The notes: generated by a model from the sequence alone, not told the origin. DNA of 64,000 nucleotides from Verrucomicrobiia bacterium (GCA_036405135.1 DASWYF010000028.1:62001-126000), one strand, 5' to 3'; numbered from the stretch's first letter, positions 26,325-35,740 are shown. Made by a program: numbers and translations.

Positions 26325-26777
26325 ATGGGCAAAGACAAGATCATCAAAGAACTGGCCACGGCCTATGCCATGGAATTGGAGACGGTGCAGAATTACATCG
26401 CCAACTCGGTGAATCTGGATGGTGTGCGGTCCGATGTGGTGAAGAAATCATTGGCGGCGGACATCACCACGGAATTGATGCATGCGCAACGCCTGGCCAA
26501 GCGGATCAAAACGATGGGTGGCTTGGTGCCGGGATCGTTAGATTTGCCGCGTGATCAGAAATATCTGCAACCCCATAAGGACACCACCGACATCGTGGCT
26601 GCGATCAAGGGTGTGATCGAGGCGGAAGAGGGTGCTATCGCTCAATACACGAAGCTGATCAAGATCTGTGACGGCGAAGACTTCGTGACGCAGGATATGG
26701 TGATCGAGATTTTGGCGGATGAAGAGGAGCACCGGCGTGAGTTCGTCGGCTTCCTGAAGGAATACGAGAAGAAGTAA
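26325..26777 (+). CDS. ferritin-like (bacterioferritin/DPS-type) protein
   Basis: 150 residues, a predicted four-helix bundle. The di-iron pattern is visible: AMELETVQNYI in helix one, TELMHAQRLAKRI (ExxH) in helix two, EAEEGAIAQY in helix three and ILADEEEHRREF (ExxH) in helix four. It would store iron or detoxify peroxide in the cytoplasm. The length is close to bacterioferritin, but the haem Met position is not obvious. A single-gene unit, closed by the hairpin at 26811. Confidence 0.82.
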   Translation: MGKDKIIKELATAYAMELETVQNYIANSVNLDGVRSDVVKKSLAADITTELMHAQRLAKRIKTMGGLVPGSLDLPRDQKYLQPHKDTTDIVAAIKGVIEAEEGAIAQYTKLIKICDGEDFVTQDMVIEILADEEEHRREFVGFLKEYEKK

Positions 26778-26806
26778 ACAGTTCTTCAGCCTGAAATTTT
26801 ATCCAA

Positions 26807-27190
26807 TTAGTCCGCTGCGGATTTATCCGTCAGCGGATTTTTTGCGAAGGCATATTCCTTCACGATACGCCCGTGAATAAGATGTTCCTGGATGATGCGT
26901 TCGAGCACTTCAGGGGTGCAGGAGTGGTACCAAGTGCCTTCGGGATAAACGACAGCGATGGGGCCCTGTGTGCAGACTTTCAGGCAATTCACCTTGGTGC
27001 GAAACACTTGCGGCTCGGAACCGACAAGTTTCAATTCCTTGAGGCGATCTTTCAGAAAGTCCCAAGCTTTGAGGCTGACTTTTTCGCTGCAGCACTTGGG
27101 CTTGTCAGGGCCGGCACAAAGAAAGATGTGACGCTTGAATTTCTCGAGGCCCAAATCTTCGACGGTATCTTCTAATGACATTTCGCCCAT
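26807..27190 (-). CDS. (2Fe-2S) ferredoxin-like protein, thioredoxin fold
   Basis: 127 residues. Cysteines at 25, 33, 34, 69, 73 and 91 include the pattern C-x8-C and NCLKVC, as in thioredoxin-like [2Fe-2S] ferredoxins; the text [20 protein letters not shown] is typical of that family. It is probably an electron carrier in the cytoplasm. It converges with the ferritin-like gene, and its last codons form part of a terminator hairpin. An iron-related pairing with the ferritin-like protein is possible but not shown. Confidence 0.8.
   Translation of the reverse strand: MGEMSLEDTVEDLGLEKFKRHIFLCAGPDKPKCCSEKVSLKAWDFLKDRLKELKLVGSEPQVFRTKVNCLKVCTQGPIAVVYPEGTWYHSCTPEVLERIIQEHLIHGRIVKEYAFAKNPLTDKSAAD
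26811..26843 (+). terminator. terminator hairpin between convergent genes
   Basis: tccgctg (26811-26817) pairs with cagcgga (26831-26837), with an inner cggat/atccg pair, and TTTTTT follows on the plus strand. It would end the ferritin-like transcript; it overlaps the last codons of the minus-strand ferredoxin-like gene. Confidence 0.65.
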
Positions 27191-27329
27191 GGGAATAAGT
27201 TACGCCGGGCCGCAGACCGGAGCAAGGGAGCTTGTTGTGTCTTAGGGGATTGAGTTTATCTTCGGCTGGGGTATGAGTTGGGACAGTTGGATCTGAGTCA
27301 ATTCAGGTCATAATAAAGCAGAAGGAACT

Positions 27330-27845
27330 ATGGCGAATTCTTTTGGATTAGTCTTTTGGGGATTGGTGCTGATCGGCATCGATGTCCGTGTAGGATTCGA
27401 TCTGCTTCCTGATTTCATTGGATACATCTTGGTGGCGATCGGTTGCAGCAGGTTGGGAGCGGCATCACGGAGGTTTCCATTCACCAGCAATCTTGCGTGG
27501 ATTATGGTAGGGCTATCACTGATCAGTATCGTTATGCCGGGAGGCGTTTTGTCGCGATTGCTATATTTGGTATCCGCGTTGGTTGATTGCGGGATGATGT
27601 GGCAGTTGCTAGCCGGAATCATCGAACTGACCGAGGTGAAAGGACGTTCGGATTTGGCGAAGGACGCGGACAGGTGGCGGACGGCTTATATGGTGATAGC
27701 AGTTATAGGGGCGGTATTCGTCTTGTTAGCTGTGGGAAGTTTTCTCAATGCGTTGCTTTCCCTCGCGTATCTCGTGGTGGTGGTGTTGATCGTTTATCTG
27801 ATTCACCGGGTGAAGTTGGAGGTGGTTGAAAAGGTGAGTATTTAG
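27330..27845 (+). CDS. hypothetical integral membrane protein
   Basis: 171 residues with about four to five hydrophobic segments (SFGLVFWGLVLIGIDVRVGF, LAWIMVGLSLISIVMPGG, MVIAVIGAVFVLLAVGSFL and YLVVVVLIVYLIHRV). GAAGGA lies 4 bases upstream of the ATG. The N-terminal text LVLIGIDVRVGFDLLPDFIGYILVAIG recalls small Bacillus-type membrane proteins of unknown function. It is the last host gene before the insertion sequence, 23 bases from its left end. Confidence 0.7.
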   Translation: MANSFGLVFWGLVLIGIDVRVGFDLLPDFIGYILVAIGCSRLGAASRRFPFTSNLAWIMVGLSLISIVMPGGVLSRLLYLVSALVDCGMMWQLLAGIIELTEVKGRSDLAKDADRWRTAYMVIAVIGAVFVLLAVGSFLNALLSLAYLVVVVLIVYLIHRVKLEVVEKVSI

Positions 27846-27868
27846 GGGCAGTATTTTACCAAGGAAGT

Positions 27869-29309
27869 CCAGTAGCAAACCACAGGAGTAGAAGCAGAAA
27901 ATGCTGGTCTGAGGATTTTGACTGCGCCACACGGAGCAGGTGAAAACAAAAAAGCACTCAAACCAGCACCGTTCGAAACTGGAAGTCCTGCGGCAGATTT
28001 GCAATCTCATTCCCGGTCATCTGGTGGAGCGGCTGGGGCGGCAGACGGGGGTGGCGGAGCGGGCACGCACCTTCACCTGTTGGAGCCATGTGGTGAGTCT
28101 GGTGTATGCGCAACTGACCCATGCCATCAGCCTCAACGATGTGTGCGACTCCTTGCGGCTGCATGGCCATGCGCTGGCGACCATCCGTGGGGCGGTCGCC
28201 CCCAGTGCCAACGCGCTGTCCCATGCCAACAAGGTGCGTGATCCCCAGTTGGCCGAGCAGCTCCTGTGGGCCATGCTGGAACACTTGCAAAGCATCACCC
28301 CGGCTTTTGGCACAGGCAAACAACGGCTGACCCGTTTCAAGCGCACGGTGCATGCGGTCGATGCGACTGTCATCACCTTGGTCGCCAACTGCATGGACTG
28401 GGCCCGTCACCGTCGGCGCAAGGCCGCCACCAAGCTGCACCTGCGGCTGGATCTCCAGACCTTCCTGCCCCGCCTGGCCGTGCTGGATCTGGCCCCGCAC
28501 CATGAAAGCAGCCATGCGGCGGCGCTGTGCGCCGGGCTTAAGAGCGGTGAAATCGCCCTGTTTGACCGGGCTTACATGATCTTTGCCCAGTTGTATGATC
28601 TCCAGCAGCGCGGCGTCTTCTGGGTCACCCGCGCCAAGGAGAACCTGGACTACCGGGTGCAGCACCGCTTGCCGGTCCCGGAGGACGGCCCCATCCAGCG
28701 CGACGACCTGATCAGCTTGCAGGGAGTCAAAAGCAGCCAGCACTATCCGGAAACCCTCCGCCGCGTGGTGGCCGAGGTGGAGGTAGACGGGCAGCTTACC
28801 GAACTGGTCTTCCTGACCAATAATCTGGAATGGCGCGCCACCAGCATCGCCGAACTCTACCGTTGTCGCTGGGACATCGAGAAGTTCTTCCGCCAGCTCA
28901 AGCAAACCCTGCAGCTGGCTGACTTTCTGGGCAACAGCGCCCACGCCGTCCACTGGCAGGTCTGGACCGCCCTGCTGGTCTATGTGCTCTTGCGCTATCT
29001 GGCCCACCTCAGTTCGTGGGAGCACAGCTTCACCCGGCTCTGGGCCTATCTGCGCTCGGCCTTGTGGTGCAAGCTCGACCTTCTCAAACTGCTCAAATCC
29101 TGTGGGACAGCAGACGGCCACTTCCGCCTCCTAGGACGCCCGGAACAAACCTATATGCCTTTTGCTGTGGGATAGCACAGGCCCCCGTTGACCTTAAAAA
29201 CAACCGCTCAACCGCTTAAATCAAAATCAAGAAAACCGCCACGCGCGTTCTTTCACGCGCCATTCATCTCCTTTTGTACGCTTGGCTCAGCTCTGTGGTT
29301 TGCTACTGG
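27869..29309 (+). mobile_element. complete IS4-family insertion sequence
   Basis: The 1441-base element is bounded by 17-base perfect inverted repeats: CCAGTAGCAAACCACAG at 27869-27885 and its complement at 29293-29309. It holds one transposase gene filling most of its length. The bases next to the ends (aaggaagt on the left, tcttggatgt on the right) do not match, so no target duplication is visible. The right end abuts an ISAs1-type transposase remnant. Confidence 0.9.
27940..29175 (+). CDS. IS4-family transposase
   Basis: 411 residues from a GTG. The DDE residues can be placed: Asp141 in HAVDATVITLV, Asp209 in ALFDRAYM and Glu314. The IS4 signature Y-x2-R-x3-E-x6-K is exact (Tyr307, Arg310, Glu314, Lys321, in YRCRWDIEKFFRQLK). 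The N-terminus (FTCWSHVVSLVYAQLTHAISLND) matches the DUF4372-type DNA-binding region of this group. The frame is intact, so the element is probably functional. Codon use is GC-rich compared with the neighbouring membrane gene, as expected for a recent arrival. Confidence 0.92.
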   Translation: MKTKKHSNQHRSKLEVLRQICNLIPGHLVERLGRQTGVAERARTFTCWSHVVSLVYAQLTHAISLNDVCDSLRLHGHALATIRGAVAPSANALSHANKVRDPQLAEQLLWAMLEHLQSITPAFGTGKQRLTRFKRTVHAVDATVITLVANCMDWARHRRRKAATKLHLRLDLQTFLPRLAVLDLAPHHESSHAAALCAGLKSGEIALFDRAYMIFAQLYDLQQRGVFWVTRAKENLDYRVQHRLPVPEDGPIQRDDLISLQGVKSSQHYPETLRRVVAEVEVDGQLTELVFLTNNLEWRATSIAELYRCRWDIEKFFRQLKQTLQLADFLGNSAHAVHWQVWTALLVYVLLRYLAHLSSWEHSFTRLWAYLRSALWCKLDLLKLLKSCGTADGHFRLLGRPEQTYMPFAVG

Positions 29310-29515
29310 TCTTGGATGTAAACTTTAACGAGGACCAGAGCCGCGCCCGCAGCGGTCATGCCGACGAAAACCTCGCCACCCTCCGCCGTTGGGCCTTGAA
29401 CCTTATCAAAGCCGATCAACTCAAAGCCAAACGCAGCCTCAAAGGCCGCATGAAAGCCGCCGGCTGGGACAACCGCTATCTCCTCCACCTCCTCGGCATC
29501 AATTTAAATGCGTGA
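29310..29515 (+). pseudogene. ISAs1-family transposase, 3' remnant
   Basis: About 67 codons remain of the C-terminus of an ISAs1-type transposase: LDVNFNEDQSRARSGHADENLA, then LRRWALNLIKADQLKAKRSL and KAAGWDNRYLLHLLGI, ending at a TGA. The catalytic part is missing, and no matching 5' piece is seen to the left of the IS4 element, so the older gene was truncated by a deletion as well as by the insertion. Confidence 0.78.
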
Positions 29516-29538
29516 GCCCTGGGATCACGACCGAAAAG

Positions 29539-29570
29539 CAAAACAGCCGCTGGATCACTCCAGCGGCTGT
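29539..29570 (-). terminator. terminator of the sugar isomerase gene
   Basis: A 12-bp perfect stem, acagccgctgga / tccagcggctgt, with loop TCAC. On the minus strand it is followed by TTTTGCTTTT. It lies about 30 bases beyond the stop at 29599. Confidence 0.82.
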
Positions 29571-29598
29571 GCACAAAACCTTTTAACGATTCAACGAA

Positions 29599-30486
29599 TC
29601 ACTTTCTAACCTCGGCGATCAGCTTCTCCAATCGCTTGCCGTATTCGATGAAGTTCGCCTGCGTGTCGGCTTCCGTCACCGTCTTGCCGCCGCCCGTCGT
29701 ATCATGGAACACCACGACCATGTGCGGTTCGATGGAGATGCCGGCGTTGTAACCGCTCGCGAAGGCATCGCGCAGGATGTCCTTCACGCGGCCTTGACCT
29801 TCACCGGGCCAGTTGTAATCGGCATCATTCTTCGCCGGATTCCACGTCGCATCCTTGATGTGGATGTGCGCGGTGTGCGGCTTCATCTGGAGCCAGAATT
29901 CCCACGGGTCCTGACGGCCCCAAGGCTTCGCGCCGCGGCGATCGTAGTTGAAAATAGGATTGGCGGTATCGAAGACCCACTTGAGGCCGGGCACCTTTTC
30001 GATCATCTGAATGCCGTGCTGCCAGCTGATGCCGCCGTAGTTCATGCAGTTCTCGTGCACGGGCTGGATGCCAGCATCGAGGAACATCTTGGTGACTTCA
30101 CGCACGCGCTCAAAGACGACGGAAGGAATCTCCGCGGCATCTTCCGTGGGCTTAAAGCTCATGATGCGGACGAACTTCGTGCCGATCTTCTGCATGCGGG
30201 GGATGGCGCGTTTCACTTCGCCGACGGTGACATCGAAGGGCGTCTCGATCGTCTTCGCCCAGTTCATGATGGTGGAGCCGAAGGCATAGACGGTGATGTC
30301 GTTTTCCTTGAGCTTCGCCACGGCCTGATCAAATGCCGCTTCGGGAATATTATGGAAATTATCCTTCGCAAAGCCCGGCACTTCCACGCCGCGCATCTCG
30401 ATATGTTTCCAGCCGAGTGCTTTGGTGGCTTTGATCTGTGAATCCAGGCTACCGCCTGCCTCATCGCCGATACCCATCAATAACAT
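29599..30486 (-). CDS. sugar phosphate isomerase/epimerase (TIM barrel)
   Basis: 295 residues of the AP-endonuclease-2-like TIM-barrel superfamily: GWKHIEMRGVEVPGF near the N-terminus, PVHENCMNYGGI with a metal-binding Glu/His (about 145), WVFDTANPIFN with an Asp (about 175) and HIHIKDATWNP (about 210). ISIEPHMVVVFHD supplies the last Glu and His. Members isomerise or epimerise sugars with a divalent metal. No signal peptide. It is divergent from the phosphoesterase gene and opens the carbohydrate region; the exact sugar is unknown. Confidence 0.82.
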   Translation of the reverse strand: MLLMGIGDEAGGSLDSQIKATKALGWKHIEMRGVEVPGFAKDNFHNIPEAAFDQAVAKLKENDITVYAFGSTIMNWAKTIETPFDVTVGEVKRAIPRMQKIGTKFVRIMSFKPTEDAAEIPSVVFERVREVTKMFLDAGIQPVHENCMNYGGISWQHGIQMIEKVPGLKWVFDTANPIFNYDRRGAKPWGRQDPWEFWLQMKPHTAHIHIKDATWNPAKNDADYNWPGEGQGRVKDILRDAFASGYNAGISIEPHMVVVFHDTTGGGKTVTEADTQANFIEYGKRLEKLIAEVRK

Positions 30487-30602
30487 AATGCTCTCATCGT
30501 GCGAAGACCTCGCGAATGGTGCAAGCGAATCTTCGGGCGGCGTGCAATTTGGCTTTGCGGTTTACCGCGCTATCGGAAGGGGCTATAAACCGTTCTCAAA
30601 CC

Positions 30603-33212
30603 ATGATGACCTTACGATTGCTGGCGGGGACCGTCGCACTAGCCATCACTTTTGCCGCTTCGGCTGCGGAGAAAACATCGGCCGCTTCTTCCGCGCGCTG
30701 GCCCGGTTTGCAGGCGGATGGTTCCGTGCTGCTGCCTAACATGTGGTCGCTCCGGCCGGCGGGTAAGCAAGTGGACCTCGGAGATTTTCCGGTGAATATC
30801 GCCATGCATCCAGCCGGTCGTTATGCGGCCATCCTTCATTCCGGGCATGGTGCGCATGAGGTCGTGGTGGTGGAGATCGCGAGTGCCAAGATAGTTCATC
30901 GCGCGAAGGTGGAAGAATCTTTTTACGGACTGGAGTTCACCCGCACCGGTGACCGTCTCTATGCCAGTGGCGCGGGTAATGAAGTGGTGCACAGTTTCAG
31001 TTTTGAAGCGGCGACGGGCAAGCTGGGTGAAGCCAGCGCTGTCCGCCTGAAGGATGTGAAGGAACGTGGCATCCCCGCGGGCATGGCCTTGTCGGGTGAT
31101 GCGCAGAATCTCTATGTCGCCAATGTGTTGGGGCAAAGCATCGCGCGAGTGGATCTGAGCGGAACGAATAAAGTCGTGGATATCGGTTTTGAAGGATATG
31201 CAGCGGCACGCAGTAAAGTATTCTCTGCATCAGGAGCCGCTGTGAGTGACGATACCGCCGCCATTCGCAAGCGCGCCGAGGCGGCTTCTGACCCGACCAG
31301 TCCGGAAGCGCCGTTTCCTTACGCGTGTCGTCTGGATGAACGCAAAGGGCGTCTTTACGTCAGCCTTTGGGCGCATGCACAGGTCGCGGTGATCGATCTT
31401 AATTCCAACAGCATCATCGCGAACTGGCCCACGGAGGATCATCCGAACGAGATGTTGCTGACGAAGAACGGCAAACTTCTGTATGTGGCGAATGCGAACC
31501 GGAACACTGTGACGGTGTTCGACACGGAGAAGGGCAAGCCGATCGAGACCATCTGGGCGGCATTACATCCGGCCTCGCCTCCGGGAGCCACGCCGAACAG
31601 CCTGGCGCTGACACCGGATGAGAAAACGTTGTTCGTCGCCAATGCGAATATCAACACACTTGCAGTGATCGATGTCAGTGTGCGTGGCAAGAGCCGTTCG
31701 CTGGGATTCATCCCGACGGGCTGGTATCCCACATCGGTGCGCGTGACGCCGGATGGGAAGAAACTGCTCATCGCGAATGGCAAAGGCATCATCTCCAAGG
31801 CCAACCCGAATGGACCGCAACCGGGCAAGAAAGCGCCTGCGGGAACGGTGACGGAATACATCGGCGGTCTTTTCAAAGGGACGTTGAGCATAATTGATCT
31901 GCCCAAGCGTTCGGCCTTTGCAACGCAACTGGAGACTTATACAGCGCAGGCGTATCAATGCTCGCCGTTGCAAAAGGACAATACTCCACCTGTAGCGAGG
32001 CCGGGCGACAATCCCATTCCCGCCAAGGTGGGTGAGGCGAGCCCGATCAAGTATTGCATCTACATCGTGAAGGAGAATCGCACTTATGACCAAGTATTCG
32101 GTGACATGCCGGAAGGCAAAGGCGATCCGAAGCTGTGCCTGTTCCCAGAAAAGATCACGCCGAATCATCACCAGCTCGCCCGTGATTTCGTGCTGCTGGA
32201 TAATTTCTATGTTGAAAGCGAGGTAAGCGCAGATGGACACGAATGGAGCATGGGCGCGTATGCCACGGACTTCGTGGAGAAATTCTGGCCGCTGAGCTAC
32301 GGGCATAACAAGACGAAGAAATATTCCTATCCGAGCGAGGGTAATTTCCCGATCGCGACACCGGCAGGTGGTTATCTCTGGGACCGGGCCAAAGAAGCGG
32401 GCGTCACATTCCGGAGTTATGGAGAGTTCGTGCAGAACGGCAAGACACCGAAAGACCCGGCGAAGGCCAAGGTCAAAACGTTGGAAGGCAACTTCGATCC
32501 TTTCTACCAGAGCTTTGACATGGATTATCCGGATGTGAAACGGGCGGAACGTTTCATCAGTGAGTTGCGGCGGTTCGAGAAGGAAGGTGAGATGCCACGG
32601 CTCCAGATCGTGCGTCTGCCCAATGACCATACCTCCGGCACTTCACCGGGCAAGCATACGCCAGCGGCGGCGGTGGCGGATAACGATCTCGCGTTAGGTC
32701 AAGTGATCGAAGCGCTTAGCCACTCCAAGTTCTGGCCGCAAACGGCTATCTTCGTGGTGGAGGACGATGCGCAGAATGGTCCTGATCACATCGATGCCCA
32801 TCGCACAGTGGCTCTGGTGGTGAGCCCTTACACGAAGCGCAAGCATGTCGATTCCACGATGTATTCCACCAGCTCGATGCTGCGGACCATGGAACTGATC
32901 TTGGGCATGCGACCGATGTCGCAATTCGATGCGGCAGCCACGCCGATGTTTCATTCGTTCCAGGCCAAGCCGGATTTGCGCCCGTATACGGCCAAGGCCG
33001 CCAATGTCGACCTGAACGAACGGAACACCAAGCTGGCTTGGGGTGCTGAGGAATCGCGCAAGATGGATTTCACGAAGGAAGATGCGGCGGATGATCTATT
33101 GCTGAACGAGATCATTTGGCGCGCCATCCGCGGGGCGAACAGTCCGATGCCAGCGCCGGTGCGAGCGGCATTTGTCTTCACGCGTCCGGGTGGGGATGAC
33201 GATGATGATTAG
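30603..33212 (+). CDS. secreted beta-propeller / phosphoesterase fusion
   Basis: 869 residues from the ATG that begins a signal peptide (MMTLRLLAGTVALAITFAASAA). Residues about 40-440 form a YVTN/YncE-type propeller with repeated blades such as LLYVANANRNTVTVFDTEKGK and LFVANANINTLAVIDVSV. Residues about 480-800 form an acid-phosphatase/phospholipase-C-like domain: VKENRTYDQVFGDMP, SADGHEWSMGAY, NDHTSGTSPGKHTP and VEDDAQNGPDHIDAHR, which supply metal ligands and nucleophile candidates. The C-terminus is an acidic GGDDDDD. The substrate, probably a phosphoester in the periplasm, is unknown. Confidence 0.85.
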   Translation: MMTLRLLAGTVALAITFAASAAEKTSAASSARWPGLQADGSVLLPNMWSLRPAGKQVDLGDFPVNIAMHPAGRYAAILHSGHGAHEVVVVEIASAKIVHRAKVEESFYGLEFTRTGDRLYASGAGNEVVHSFSFEAATGKLGEASAVRLKDVKERGIPAGMALSGDAQNLYVANVLGQSIARVDLSGTNKVVDIGFEGYAAARSKVFSASGAAVSDDTAAIRKRAEAASDPTSPEAPFPYACRLDERKGRLYVSLWAHAQVAVIDLNSNSIIANWPTEDHPNEMLLTKNGKLLYVANANRNTVTVFDTEKGKPIETIWAALHPASPPGATPNSLALTPDEKTLFVANANINTLAVIDVSVRGKSRSLGFIPTGWYPTSVRVTPDGKKLLIANGKGIISKANPNGPQPGKKAPAGTVTEYIGGLFKGTLSIIDLPKRSAFATQLETYTAQAYQCSPLQKDNTPPVARPGDNPIPAKVGEASPIKYCIYIVKENRTYDQVFGDMPEGKGDPKLCLFPEKITPNHHQLARDFVLLDNFYVESEVSADGHEWSMGAYATDFVEKFWPLSYGHNKTKKYSYPSEGNFPIATPAGGYLWDRAKEAGVTFRSYGEFVQNGKTPKDPAKAKVKTLEGNFDPFYQSFDMDYPDVKRAERFISELRRFEKEGEMPRLQIVRLPNDHTSGTSPGKHTPAAAVADNDLALGQVIEALSHSKFWPQTAIFVVEDDAQNGPDHIDAHRTVALVVSPYTKRKHVDSTMYSTSSMLRTMELILGMRPMSQFDAAATPMFHSFQAKPDLRPYTAKAANVDLNERNTKLAWGAEESRKMDFTKEDAADDLLLNEIIWRAIRGANSPMPAPVRAAFVFTRPGGDDDDD

Positions 33213-33223
33213 AAGCGGCGCGG

Positions 33224-34897
33224 CTATTTCGCTTTGGTCGGGGGATTCGCCACGTTGTTGGTGACGAATTCTTCTTTGCTCAGGAATTTGTCGCCGTTCA
33301 CATCGCGGGCTTTGAACCAGCCTTCGGCATCGGCACCGCGTCCGGCACTGAATTCTTCCCAACTCAGCTTGCCGTCGCCGTCCTTGTCCTTCTGCGTGAA
33401 TTGTTTTTCACGGGCGGGATCGGCGGCTTGCTTGCCTTTCTTTTCGGCAGCAGCAGCACCACCGGCTTTGCCTTTCGGTCCTGGCGGGATGGGGAGTGGC
33501 AAGTAATCGAAGTCCACGATCATCTTGCGCTGCATGGCTTCTTTCAGGCCCATCTCCACTTCGGCCAAGTCTTTTTGTCCGGCGAGGTTGTTCAGTTCCG
33601 ATGGGTCTTTCTCGAGGTCATACAGTTCATACACAGGGCGCGGGCTGGTGAAGTAGAGCTTCACGAATTCGCTCGCGAGTTGGTTTTGTTCATTCGCTTG
33701 CAGCATCGCTTTCCAGCCGGGATCGCCTTGGCTGTCCACGGGTGTGTAGCGGATGTTCGGTGTCACGTTATAGATGAGCTTGTAACGATCACTGCGAGCG
33801 GCGCGGCTGTAATCGACGGAACTGGCGGTCGTGTTTTCTGTGAAGGTCGAGCTGCCATGAGGTCCGCGCTCGGCGAAGATGTGTTCGCGGCCCTTGAATT
33901 GTTTCCCCTGTAAAAGCGGGAGGAAGCTCACACCGCTGATGCGGTCGGGGACTTTTAATCCCGCCGCTTCAAGGCAGGTTGGTGCGATGTCTTCACCGGA
34001 GATGAGCGTTTTGGAATCGCCACCGGGCTTGATGACGCCGGGCCACCACGCGAGCAATGGAACGTTCAGGCCGGGATCGTGCAAAGAGCCTTTGCCACTG
34101 GGGAACGCCATGCCGTTATCGCCCATGAAGATGATGAGCGTGTTCTCCAAGCCAGCCTTGGCCTTGAGGATGTCCAGCACGCCTTGGAAATCGCCATCCA
34201 TGTGTTCGATCTCGCCCATATAGCGTGAGAGGTCATCGCGCACGCCCGGCAGATCGGGCAGGGAACCGGGCACTTTGAGCTTGGCCGGATCAGGCGGATT
34301 CTTTCCTGTGTTCCAGGGATGATGCGGGTCGCTGAAGTTCACCCAAAGGAAGTAAGGTTTGTCTTTCGGGCGTTGATCGAAGAACTCGGCCATGCGCTTG
34401 GGAACATTCTCCTGGCCAGTAGCATCCACATAATCGAAGCGTTCCTTGAATGTACGCATCTTCTTTTCATCGAAAACGCGGGCGCTGGCTTCGGGTGCCT
34501 GGCCTGAACCATCGAGATGATAAGAGCGACCGAGCACACCAACGAAGTAACCGGCCTGTTGCTTCAATATCTCAGGGAAGGTGATCTCTTCGCGGTGCAA
34601 TGGGGAGCTGAAGCGCGTGATGCGCGCGGCGACGGGTGAACGGCCGGTCATGATGCTGGCGCGGGAAGGTACGCATTGCGGAGCGGTGGTGAACATGCGG
34701 CGGAACTTGATGCCTTCACTGGCGAAGCGATCGATGTTCGGCGTCTTCATGTCCGTGCCGTAACAGCCAAGGAAAGGATAGCTGTGATCGTCTGATAGGA
34801 TGAAGACGATGTTGGGCTTGGTGGTGGCGGCAAAGGTTTCAGACGCAAGGACCATGACACCGCAAAGGAGGTGCAACCACAGTTTGGGAAAGCGCAT
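33224..34897 (-). CDS. sulfatase with C-terminal EF-hands
   Basis: 557 residues. A signal peptide (about 1-24) precedes the sulfatase domain; the formylglycine motif is CVPSR with Cys75, and DDHSYPFLGCYG supplies metal-binding Asp residues. After about residue 470 comes a Lys/Ala/Gly-rich linker and then two EF-hand loops, DKDGDGKLSWEEF and DVNGDKFLSKEEF. The sulfatase type resembles heparan N-sulfatase/SGSH-like exo-enzymes. The EF pair suggests calcium-dependent stability or attachment outside the cell. It converges with the phosphoesterase gene, with 11 bases between the stops. Confidence 0.88.
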   Translation of the reverse strand: MRFPKLWLHLLCGVMVLASETFAATTKPNIVFILSDDHSYPFLGCYGTDMKTPNIDRFASEGIKFRRMFTTAPQCVPSRASIMTGRSPVAARITRFSSPLHREEITFPEILKQQAGYFVGVLGRSYHLDGSGQAPEASARVFDEKKMRTFKERFDYVDATGQENVPKRMAEFFDQRPKDKPYFLWVNFSDPHHPWNTGKNPPDPAKLKVPGSLPDLPGVRDDLSRYMGEIEHMDGDFQGVLDILKAKAGLENTLIIFMGDNGMAFPSGKGSLHDPGLNVPLLAWWPGVIKPGGDSKTLISGEDIAPTCLEAAGLKVPDRISGVSFLPLLQGKQFKGREHIFAERGPHGSSTFTENTTASSVDYSRAARSDRYKLIYNVTPNIRYTPVDSQGDPGWKAMLQANEQNQLASEFVKLYFTSPRPVYELYDLEKDPSELNNLAGQKDLAEVEMGLKEAMQRKMIVDFDYLPLPIPPGPKGKAGGAAAAEKKGKQAADPAREKQFTQKDKDGDGKLSWEEFSAGRGADAEGWFKARDVNGDKFLSKEEFVTNNVANPPTKAK

Positions 34898-35021
34898 GAG
34901 GGGAGAGTAGCGGAGGAAGGGATGATTCGGAAGGTAATTTCAGACGAACGAGGACGAACGAATGGAGGGATAGTTCTGGTGACTGCTCTGAAATGACTGA
35001 CGCCATCTTTGCTTATGGATG

Positions 35022-35048
35022 TTGCTGCGGGTCGGAGACCCGCGCTCC
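35022..35048. repeat. single family B repeat
   Basis: A single 27-base copy carries the variant stem GCGGGTC/GACCCGC. It is not paired with an inverted partner nearby. The rest of 34898-35161 is intergenic with no further recognisable feature. Confidence 0.75.
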
Positions 35049-35161
35049 GGTGGCTAGGGTATCACCTACCTGTGGCGCGGTTTGCAAAAGCTTGAGTGAG
35101 GCTTAGCTTGCGGGACGCGGATGGGATTGGTGCTTGACCAACTCTCATCCGGGTTTTGTTT

Positions 35162-35740
35162 ATGAAAATGCGTGTGTTGTTACTTTTGTTTGTGATGACC
35201 ACGGCATTTTTGCAGACGGGGTGCAAGAGCATGTCGGCGAAGGGGCGGGCGAATACGGAGATGAAGTGGAAGACGTTCGAGGCGGCAAAGAATGATTTCG
35301 ACCAGATCAAGGTGAATGCGACGATGACGGAGGATCTGGTCTATCTGGGGTTTCATCCGTGCGGGAATCCGAACGTACGCGTGCTCACTTATCTGGATGT
35401 GATGAACCGCTTCGTGCCGAACGGTTCGGTGAAGATGGAGGATGTGCCGCCGCCAGTGCGTGATTTCATCGCAGCGCAGGAAAAGGGCTGTGCTTACGAG
35501 GTGGAAGTGATCGATGAGAGGAGCAAGCGTTACGGGAATCTGCTACTTGATGTGTTCTCCTTTGATCGCAAGACGTGTTATCAGGGGTGGAATTTTAAGG
35601 CGCTGGTTTTGGTGAAGGATGACACGGTGGTTTATACGATGTGGTCGGGGCAGCCGAAGACGGAGCGGCATGAACGGAAGACGAGGCCGTTGGGGCCGGT
35701 GCAGGAGCTGGAGGGGTTGTTGGGGAGGTTTGTGAGGTAG
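35162..35740 (+). CDS. putative lipoprotein
   Basis: 192 residues from the ATG at 35162. The leader MRVLLLLFVMTTAFLQTGC looks like a lipoprotein signal, although Gln at position -3 is atypical. The mature part has no recognised family; the text LVYLGFHPCGNPNVRVLTYLDVMNRF and a later RKTRPLGPVQELEGLLGRFVR are its landmarks. It is flanked by oppositely oriented genes, so it is probably a single-gene unit. Confidence 0.68.
   Translation: MKMRVLLLLFVMTTAFLQTGCKSMSAKGRANTEMKWKTFEAAKNDFDQIKVNATMTEDLVYLGFHPCGNPNVRVLTYLDVMNRFVPNGSVKMEDVPPPVRDFIAAQEKGCAYEVEVIDERSKRYGNLLLDVFSFDRKTCYQGWNFKALVLVKDDTVVYTMWSGQPKTERHERKTRPLGPVQELEGLLGRFVR

Noticed and set aside
26807-27190. An iron-storage operon of the ferritin-like and ferredoxin-like genes
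   Set aside because: The genes are convergent with a terminator between them, so they are not co-transcribed.
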